From contig DAOUZG010000116.1 of assembly GCA_030665705.1 (NCBI GenBank), positions 1 to 6,345 on the forward strand: DNA of 6,345 bases. Direction: 5' to 3'. Under the pieces are notes generated by a model. It saw nothing but the letters and a program-made list of their open reading frames with translations. It was not told the DNA's origin and searched no databases. Both the position numbers and the translations under genes were made by a program. This DNA is from Deltaproteobacteria bacterium (GTDB lineage: Bacteria; Myxococcota_A; UBA9160; SZUA-336). Of the stretch, positions 1 to 6,345 are shown in pieces; positions within the stretch are counted from its first letter, which is position 1, and each line of letters begins with the position of its first letter.

Positions 1-1342
1 GACGATCATCACCTGGGCCGCGCCCGCCCTCGGCGTCGGTGGGATGTTCTTCCTGGTCAACCTCTACCTGATGAAGTTCTCAACCGACGTGCTGCTCATC
101 GCGCCGGGCGCGATGGGGCTGATCTTCGGGCTCTCGAGAATCTGGGACGCCGTGTCGGATCCCCTTGCCGGATACCTCTCCGACCGAACCAACACACGGA
201 TGGGGCGACGTCGTCCCTGGGTGCTCGGCGCGGCACTGCCGGGCATTGCGGTGTTCCTGATGGTCTGGAGCCCACCCGAGGCTCTGTCGGGTATCCCCCT
301 GGTTCTCTGGATGGGGGTGGGGATCTTCGGCTTCTACACCGCCATGACGATCTTCAGCGTGCCGCACGCCTCGCTGGGGGCGGAGCTCAGCACGAGCTAC
401 GACGACCGCAACCGGATCTTTGGCACCCGGCAGATCGCCTTCAACAGCGGAGCGTTCCTGGCCCTGATCGGCATGTCCATGCTGATCCGATCCGAGGATC
501 CACGCAGCACGGCCTTCGGAATCGCTATCGTTGCTTCCCTGATCACCGCCGCGATGATCATCTGGTCGGTTGCCTCGGTTCGGGAGCGGCCCGAGTACCA
601 GGGCCGCGGTGCCACGCACGCGCTCTCGGCGTTCAAGGACGTCCTGGGCAATCCGCACGCGCGGCTCCTCTTCGTCGTGTTGCTGATCGAGCACCTGGGA
701 GTCGCGACGATCACAATCCTCACGCCGTACGCGGCCCAGTATCAGATCGGTACACCGGAGAAGACGCCCGTCTTCGTGCTCTGCTACATGATTGCCTCCG
801 CAGCCACGGTTCCGATCTGGGTCCGACTCGCCAGGCGGTTCGGAAAGAGAAACCTCTGGCGCTTCTCGATGACGATGACCGGCCTCGCCTTCGGCGGAAT
901 GTTCCTGGGACAGAGGGGGGACGTGCTGCTGATCTCGGTGCTCGCCGCGATCGGAGGTGCGGCGGGAGGCTGTGGCTCGGTCATCGGGCCTTCGATCCAG
1001 GCGGATGTGATCGACTACGACGAGTACAAGACCGGTCAACGCAAGGAGGGATCCTACTTCGCCGCGTGGAGCTTCGTGCTGAAGGGGGCCTCGGGGATCA
1101 TGTTCGTGCTGACGGGGCTGGTGCTGCAGTTCTCCGGCTTCGTCCCGAACGTGGAGCAGACCGACACGGCCCGCCTCGCGATCCGGTCCCTGTTTGCTCT
1201 GTTCCCGCTGGTCGGCTGTCTGATCGGTGCGCTGCTCCTGTCGAGGTTCCGGCTCAACCGCGAGGAGCACGCCGAGATCCGCGCCGCCCTCGAAGCCAGG
1301 AGACAGGCAAAAATGTCGGAGAGCCTCGCATCACCCTCCTAG
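1..1342 (+). CDS. GPH-family (melibiose/glycoside-pentoside-hexuronide type) MFS transporter, 5' partial
   Basis: This is a polytopic inner-membrane symporter, most likely for a sugar or glycoside with a cation; the substrate cannot be read from the sequence. The frame is open from base 2, so the ATG at 44 is an internal methionine inside the first membrane helix. The true start lies upstream and probably only the first 15-25 residues are missing. Counting from that methionine, residues 32-59 carry the GPH signature: WDAVSDP, GYLSDR, then GRRRPW (54-59). Residues 321-347 (DVIDYDEYKTGQRKEGSY and the following ...FVLK) match the second conserved GPH region, with charged D, E, K and R residues. 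Hydrophobic stretches recur throughout, as in a 12-helix carrier. The visible 446 residues approach full family length. The C-terminus is charged and Arg/Glu-rich (401-424). The last codons and the TAG stop fall inside a repeat copy (1329-1370). It is probably not part of the ribosomal-protein operon downstream. Family assignment is firm, substrate unknown. Confidence 0.9.
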   Translation, partial: TIITWAAPALGVGGMFFLVNLYLMKFSTDVLLIAPGAMGLIFGLSRIWDAVSDPLAGYLSDRTNTRMGRRRPWVLGAALPGIAVFLMVWSPPEALSGIPLVLWMGVGIFGFYTAMTIFSVPHASLGAELSTSYDDRNRIFGTRQIAFNSGAFLALIGMSMLIRSEDPRSTAFGIAIVASLITAAMIIWSVASVRERPEYQGRGATHALSAFKDVLGNPHARLLFVVLLIEHLGVATITILTPYAAQYQIGTPEKTPVFVLCYMIASAATVPIWVRLARRFGKRNLWRFSMTMTGLAFGGMFLGQRGDVLLISVLAAIGGAAGGCGSVIGPSIQADVIDYDEYKTGQRKEGSYFAAWSFVLKGASGIMFVLTGLVLQFSGFVPNVEQTDTARLAIRSLFALFPLVGCLIGALLLSRFRLNREEHAEIRAALEARRQAKMSESLASPS

Positions 1343-1370
1343 GCACCCCCAAGGCGGCAGGGTGCGGCCG
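1329..1370. repeat. Imperfect direct repeat, copy 1, with hairpin
   Basis: This 42-base unit is repeated at 1404-1457. Bases 1329-1348 match 1404-1423 at 17 of 20 positions, and 1349-1370 match 1436-1457 at 19 of 22. It contains a 6-bp stem, GCACCC (1343-1348) with GGGTGC (1360-1365), around an 11-base loop holding AAGGCG. It begins inside the 3' end of the transporter gene and includes its TAG stop. No T-run follows, so it is not a classical intrinsic terminator. Confidence 0.75.
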
Positions 1371-1403
1371 ACGGGGAAGGTCCCAACCCCCGCGCTTACT
1401 GCT

Positions 1404-1457
1404 CATCAGCTTCCTAAGCACCCGCGCAAGCGCCCCGAAGGCGGGAGGGCGCGGCCG
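1404..1457. repeat. Imperfect direct repeat, copy 2, with 12-base insertion and covarying hairpin
   Basis: This is the second copy of the unit at 1329-1370, with 12 extra bases (1424-1435) that bring in a second version of the 5' stem arm. The stem is GCGCCC (1430-1435) with GGGCGC (1447-1452), again around an 11-base loop containing AAGGCG. Relative to copy 1, the third stem pair has changed from A-T to G-C on both sides, so pairing is kept. An alternative stem, CCGCGC (1422-1427) with GCGCGG (1449-1454), uses part of the same 3' arm and would exclude the first. Pairings were found by eye. Confidence 0.75.
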
Positions 1458-1461
1458 CCAA

Positions 1462-1483
1462 GGCGCGTACGAAGTAACGCGCC
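1462..1483. repeat. Inverted repeat / hairpin, 7-bp stem
   Basis: GGCGCGT (1462-1468) pairs perfectly with ACGCGCC (1477-1483) around an 8-base loop. It lies five bases after repeat copy 2 and one base before the next hairpin, making it part of a continuous hairpin series upstream of rplU. The function is unknown. Confidence 0.65.
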
Positions 1484-1484
1484 G

Positions 1485-1520
1485 TGCGGGAAGGCGGGCT
1501 CTGCCCGCCGATAGCCCGCA
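1485..1520. repeat. Nested inverted repeat / two-tier hairpin
   Basis: The inner stem is GGCGGGC (1493-1499) with GCCCGCC (1503-1509) around a 3-base TCT loop. The outer stem is TGCGGG (1485-1490) with CCCGCA (1515-1520), separated from the inner stem by a small asymmetric internal loop (AA against GATAG). Thirteen perfect pairs in 36 bases make this the strongest fold in the window. No T-run follows, so it is a poor fit to an intrinsic terminator of the transporter transcript, though it could protect a 3' end or aid Rho-dependent release. Confidence 0.7.
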
Positions 1521-1550
1521 GAGACCTGACCGTAACCCGCTAAGGCTCGA

Positions 1551-1578
1551 TTGACCCGGAGGGGATTTCGTCTAAACT
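1551..1578 (+). promoter_or_regulatory. Probable sigma-70 promoter for the rplU operon
   Basis: The -35 box is TTGACC (1551-1556, 5 of 6 to consensus). The -10 box is TAAACT (1573-1578, 4 of 6, keeping the key TA and final T), with a 16-base spacer. It stands out as the only AT-leaning stretch in the intergenic region and lies directly ahead of the first gene of the cluster. Expected transcription start is about 1584-1586, only a few bases before the rplU ATG at 1589. Confidence 0.6.
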
Positions 1579-1588
1579 CCGGCCCCTT

Positions 1589-4350
<2,762 letters not shown>

Positions 4351-4351
<1 letters not shown>

Positions 4352-4365
4352 GGGGAGCCGCCCCT
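4351..4365 (+). promoter_or_regulatory. Shine-Dalgarno-like sequence within a small hairpin, proB-proA gap
   Basis: AGGGGAG (4351-4357) is the only purine-rich ribosome-site candidate in the 30-base gap. It is 24 bases from the proA ATG, too far for that codon, but six bases from an in-frame CTG at 4364. The same bases form a 5-bp stem, AGGGG (4351-4355) with CCCCT (4361-4365), which would mask the site. This may be a translation-control element or coincidence. Confidence 0.35.
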
Positions 4366-4381
4366 GGGTTACCATCCATCG

Positions 4382-5638
4382 ATGACGCTCGAGGCGCTGG
4401 CAGACGCGCTGGCCCAGAGGGCACGGAGCGCCGCAGACCGCCTGGCCGAGCTCCCCTCCCACACGAAAGACGCGATGCTGCGCCAGAGCGCGGACGGCCT
4501 CGAGGAGGCCCGCGCCGAGATCCTGGAGGCCAACCGAGCCGATCTCGAGGCGGGCCAGGGCCGAGGGCTTCCGGCTCCCGTCCTGGACAAAACACGCCTC
4601 GACGACCCTCGCTTCGACACCATGATCGCGGGCCTCCGGGACATCGTCGCCCTGCCCGACCCGGTGGGGGAGATGACCCGGATGTGGCATCGACCGAGCG
4701 GGCTCCAGGTCGGTCGGGTTCGGATTCCACTCGGGGTGATCCTGGTCATCTACGAGGCGCGCCCGAACGTCACCGCAGACGTCGCGGCCCTGTGCGTCAA
4801 GAGCGGCAACGCCGTCATCCTGAGAGGCGGGTCCGAGGCGCTCGAGTCCAACCGCGTGATCGCGCGCGTTCTTCGCCAGGCGGCGAGCAAGACCGGTGTC
4901 CCCGAGGATGCGATCCAGCTCGTTTCCCGGACCGACTACGAGCTGGTCGACCTGCTCCTTCGGCGCGAGGAGGAGATCGATCTCGTGATCCCGCGGGGCG
5001 GAGAGGACCTCATCCGCAAGGTTGCGGAGCTGTCTCGGATTCCGGTCCTCAAGCACTACAAGGGCGTGTGTCACGTGTATCTGGATCAGCACGCCGACCC
5101 GAAGATGGCGCGCGCGATCACGATCAACTCCAAGTGCCAGCGCGTTGCGGTCTGCAACGCCGCGGAGACGCTGCTCGTCCACGCGGTTCTGGCGGAGTCG
5201 GTACTTCCAGAACTTCTCGCGGAGCTGCACGGCCTGGGAGTGGAGATCCGTGGCTGCGACCGCACGCGAACTCTCTTCCCCGAGGCGGCGGCCGCCACCG
5301 AGGAAGACTGGCGGGAGGAGTACCTCGACAAGATCCTCGCGGTCCGGGTTGTGGATTCCATGGACGAGGGAATCGATCACATCCGGACATACGGGTCGAA
5401 CCACACCGAGACGATCGTCACGGAGGACCTGCGGACGGCACGCGAGTTTCTCCGACGGGTCAACTCCTCGAGCGTGTTCGCCAACGCGAGCACGCGTTTC
5501 TCGGACGGCTTTCAGCTCGGGCTAGGTGCGGAGGTAGGTATCTCGACGACGAAGATCCATTGGTACGGACCGATGGGCCTGGAGGGCCTGACGACCCAGA
5601 AGTTCATCGCGTTCGGCGACGGTACGATCCTCGAGTGA
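4382..5638 (+). CDS. proA: Glutamate-5-semialdehyde dehydrogenase (gamma-glutamyl phosphate reductase)
   Basis: ProA reduces gamma-glutamyl phosphate with NADPH to glutamate-5-semialdehyde, which cyclises to pyrroline-5-carboxylate for ProC; no proC is visible here. The 418-residue length is typical. The aldehyde-dehydrogenase fold is complete: the PLGVILVIYEARPNVT region (116-131), LRGGSEA (147-153), VIPRGGEDLI (202-211), and the catalytic segment NSKCQRVAVCNAAETLLVH (249-267) with Cys258 as predicted nucleophile. The C-terminus has GAEVGIST (382-389) and GPMGLEGLTT (396-405). The ATG gives a normal N-terminal helix but has no Shine-Dalgarno sequence; an in-frame CTG six codons earlier is better spaced from AGGGGAG, so the exact start is uncertain. 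It directly follows proB and overlaps nadD by GTGA, consistent with one transcript. An extra cysteine (252) sits near the active site; I attach no function to it. Confidence 0.97.
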   Translation: MTLEALADALAQRARSAADRLAELPSHTKDAMLRQSADGLEEARAEILEANRADLEAGQGRGLPAPVLDKTRLDDPRFDTMIAGLRDIVALPDPVGEMTRMWHRPSGLQVGRVRIPLGVILVIYEARPNVTADVAALCVKSGNAVILRGGSEALESNRVIARVLRQAASKTGVPEDAIQLVSRTDYELVDLLLRREEEIDLVIPRGGEDLIRKVAELSRIPVLKHYKGVCHVYLDQHADPKMARAITINSKCQRVAVCNAAETLLVHAVLAESVLPELLAELHGLGVEIRGCDRTRTLFPEAAAATEEDWREEYLDKILAVRVVDSMDEGIDHIRTYGSNHTETIVTEDLRTAREFLRRVNSSSVFANASTRFSDGFQLGLGAEVGISTTKIHWYGPMGLEGLTTQKFIAFGDGTILE

Positions 5639-6276
5639 ACCTGGGCGTCTTCGGAGGTACGTTCAACCCGGTCCACATCGCACACCTGCGCGTGGCCGAG
5701 GAGGTTCTGGAGGCCCTAGGGCTACCTCGGATCTTGTGGATCCCCGCGGCGGATCCTCCTCACAAGCACGAGTCGCTCGCACCGGCCGCACACCGGCTCG
5801 AGATGGTCCGCCTGGCCACGGCCTCCAACCCCGCCTTCGAAGTCCTCGACCTAGAACTTCGCCGGGACGGGCCGAGCTACACAGTCGACACGCTGCGCAC
5901 GCTCCGAGCACAGTACCGCGAGGCTCGTCTCTGGCTCGTGGTGGGGACCGACACCTTCGAGGAGATCGGGTCCTGGCACGAACCGGAGGCTCTGTTCGAG
6001 CTCGCGAACCTGGCCGTGGTTCCCCGGCCGGGGGAGCGGGAGGTGCCGCTCGAGCAGAGGCTCCCGGAGCGGCTCATGGCGCCGTTTCGCATCGGGCCGC
6101 AGGGACTCGAGCACCCCTCGGGCCATCACGTGCGCGAGATCGCGGTCTCCGGGCTCGCGATTTCCGCTTCGGACCTACGCCAGAGGATCACCCGCGGAGC
6201 CTCGATCCGATACCTCGTTCCCGAGCCGGTCATCGACTACATCCAAAAGCACCGACTCTACAGGGAGGGCCCTTGA
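5635..6276 (+). CDS. nadD: Nicotinate-nucleotide adenylyltransferase
   Basis: NadD joins nicotinate mononucleotide and ATP to form deamido-NAD, the penultimate step of NAD synthesis. The 213-residue product has the nucleotidylyltransferase signature GVFGGTFNPVHIAH (4-17) with the ATP-binding histidines H14 and H17. It also has WIPAADPPHK (35-44), SYTVDTL (81-87), GTDTFEEIGSWHE (104-116) and the C-terminal ISASDLR (176-182), the family's ISxxxxR motif. The GTG at 5635 overlaps the proA stop as GTGA and falls two codons before the conserved first strand, so it is the clear start. The same frame stays open far upstream through proA and most of proB, but that part translates to low-complexity Arg/Pro/Gly sequence and is not coding. 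No strong ribosome site is seen, so expression probably relies on coupling to proA. The gene is complete and ordinary. Confidence 0.96.
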   Translation: MNLGVFGGTFNPVHIAHLRVAEEVLEALGLPRILWIPAADPPHKHESLAPAAHRLEMVRLATASNPAFEVLDLELRRDGPSYTVDTLRTLRAQYREARLWLVVGTDTFEEIGSWHEPEALFELANLAVVPRPGEREVPLEQRLPERLMAPFRIGPQGLEHPSGHHVREIAVSGLAISASDLRQRITRGASIRYLVPEPVIDYIQKHRLYREGP

Positions 6277-6345
6277 CGTCTAGAACCCATCTCAGAAACC
6301 CCGGACCGAGCCAGGCAACCCTGGCGGGCCGAGCTCAAGGCGTCG
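6273..6345 (+). CDS. Possible start of a downstream gene, 3' partial (rsfS/iojap candidate by context)
   Basis: A TTG at 6273 overlaps the nadD stop in a TTGA arrangement like the two GTGA junctions earlier in the cluster. The frame stays open to the window end (24 codons). A GGGAGGG (6263-6269) lies 3-4 bases upstream, a strong but close ribosome site. The visible product is a polar tail (LTSRTHLRNPGPSQ) followed by ATLAGRAQGV, with no recognisable domain. In many bacteria nadD is followed by rsfS, the ribosomal silencing factor, whose N-terminus is variable, so that identity is inferred from gene order alone. Both other + frames meet a stop near the junction (the nadD TGA and a TAG at 6280-6282), and neither then offers ATG, GTG or TTG. 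Confidence 0.4.
   Translation, partial: MTSRTHLRNPGPSQATLAGRAQGV

Noticed and set aside
44..46. ATG at 44 as the transporter start
   Set aside because: The frame is open to the window edge, and the residues before it (TIITWAAPALGVGG) fit the start of the first membrane helix in GPH carriers, so the gene begins upstream.
80..1270. Long antisense open frame opposite the transporter gene
   Set aside because: Its product is a charge-rich, repetitive Arg/Glu/Asp/Gln composition without domains, explained by codon-position bias of the sense gene.
1485..1520. Nested hairpin as a Rho-independent terminator of the transporter gene
   Set aside because: The stem is strong but no T-run follows on either strand, so I list it as an inverted repeat rather than a terminator.
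1066..1554. Open frame running from the transporter gene through the intergenic repeats
   Set aside because: It starts inside another gene in a different frame, its product is Arg/Gly/Pro-rich low-complexity sequence, and the intergenic part is better explained as structured non-coding DNA.
1515..1560. T-arm-like GGCTCGATT sequence suggesting a tRNA
   Set aside because: No matching acceptor, D-arm or anticodon stems could be drawn around it.

Overview
The window is a GC-rich bacterial chromosomal segment in which every convincing gene lies on the + strand. One transporter gene, cut at its 5' end, is followed by a structured 246-base intergenic stretch. After that comes a tightly packed housekeeping cluster: rplU, rpmA, obgE, proB, proA, nadD and possibly the start of one more gene. 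To my knowledge the order L21-L27-Obg-ProB-ProA-NadD is familiar from Deltaproteobacteria in the broad sense (Geobacter-like Desulfobacterota, Myxococcota). Together with the high GC content this suggests a GC-rich member of that assemblage, possibly from a metagenome. The taxonomy is inference only.

Region 1 (1-1342) holds most of a GPH/melibiose-type MFS sugar-cation symporter. Region 2 (1343-1588) has no gene. It contains a tandem pair of imperfect repeats whose hairpin stem differs between copies by a compensatory base-pair change, two further GC-rich hairpins, and then a plausible sigma-70 promoter right against the rplU start. Region 3 (1589-2145) encodes ribosomal proteins L21 and L27. 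Region 4 (2146-3245) is an 80-base spacer with a strong hairpin, then the ribosome-assembly GTPase Obg. Region 5 (3242-5638) encodes the first two enzymes of proline synthesis, ProB (with its PUA domain) and ProA. Region 6 (5635-6276) encodes NadD of NAD synthesis. Region 7 (6273-6345) is a short open frame starting at a TTG that overlaps the nadD stop; by context it may be the start of rsfS/iojap.

The genes from rplU onward look like one transcription unit. Gaps are short (2, 80 and 30 bases), and there are 4-base GTGA overlaps at obgE/proB and proA/nadD. The cluster joins ribosome structure and maturation (L21, L27, Obg, possibly RsfS) to proline and NAD synthesis, a common bacterial linkage that does not imply one pathway.

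I see no mobile element, CRISPR array, defence system or clearly novel multigene system. The coding content is ordinary. What deserves a second look is the repeat/hairpin block upstream of rplU, the apparent leaderless start of rplU, missing Shine-Dalgarno sequences before obgE and proA, and an altered G4 motif in Obg.
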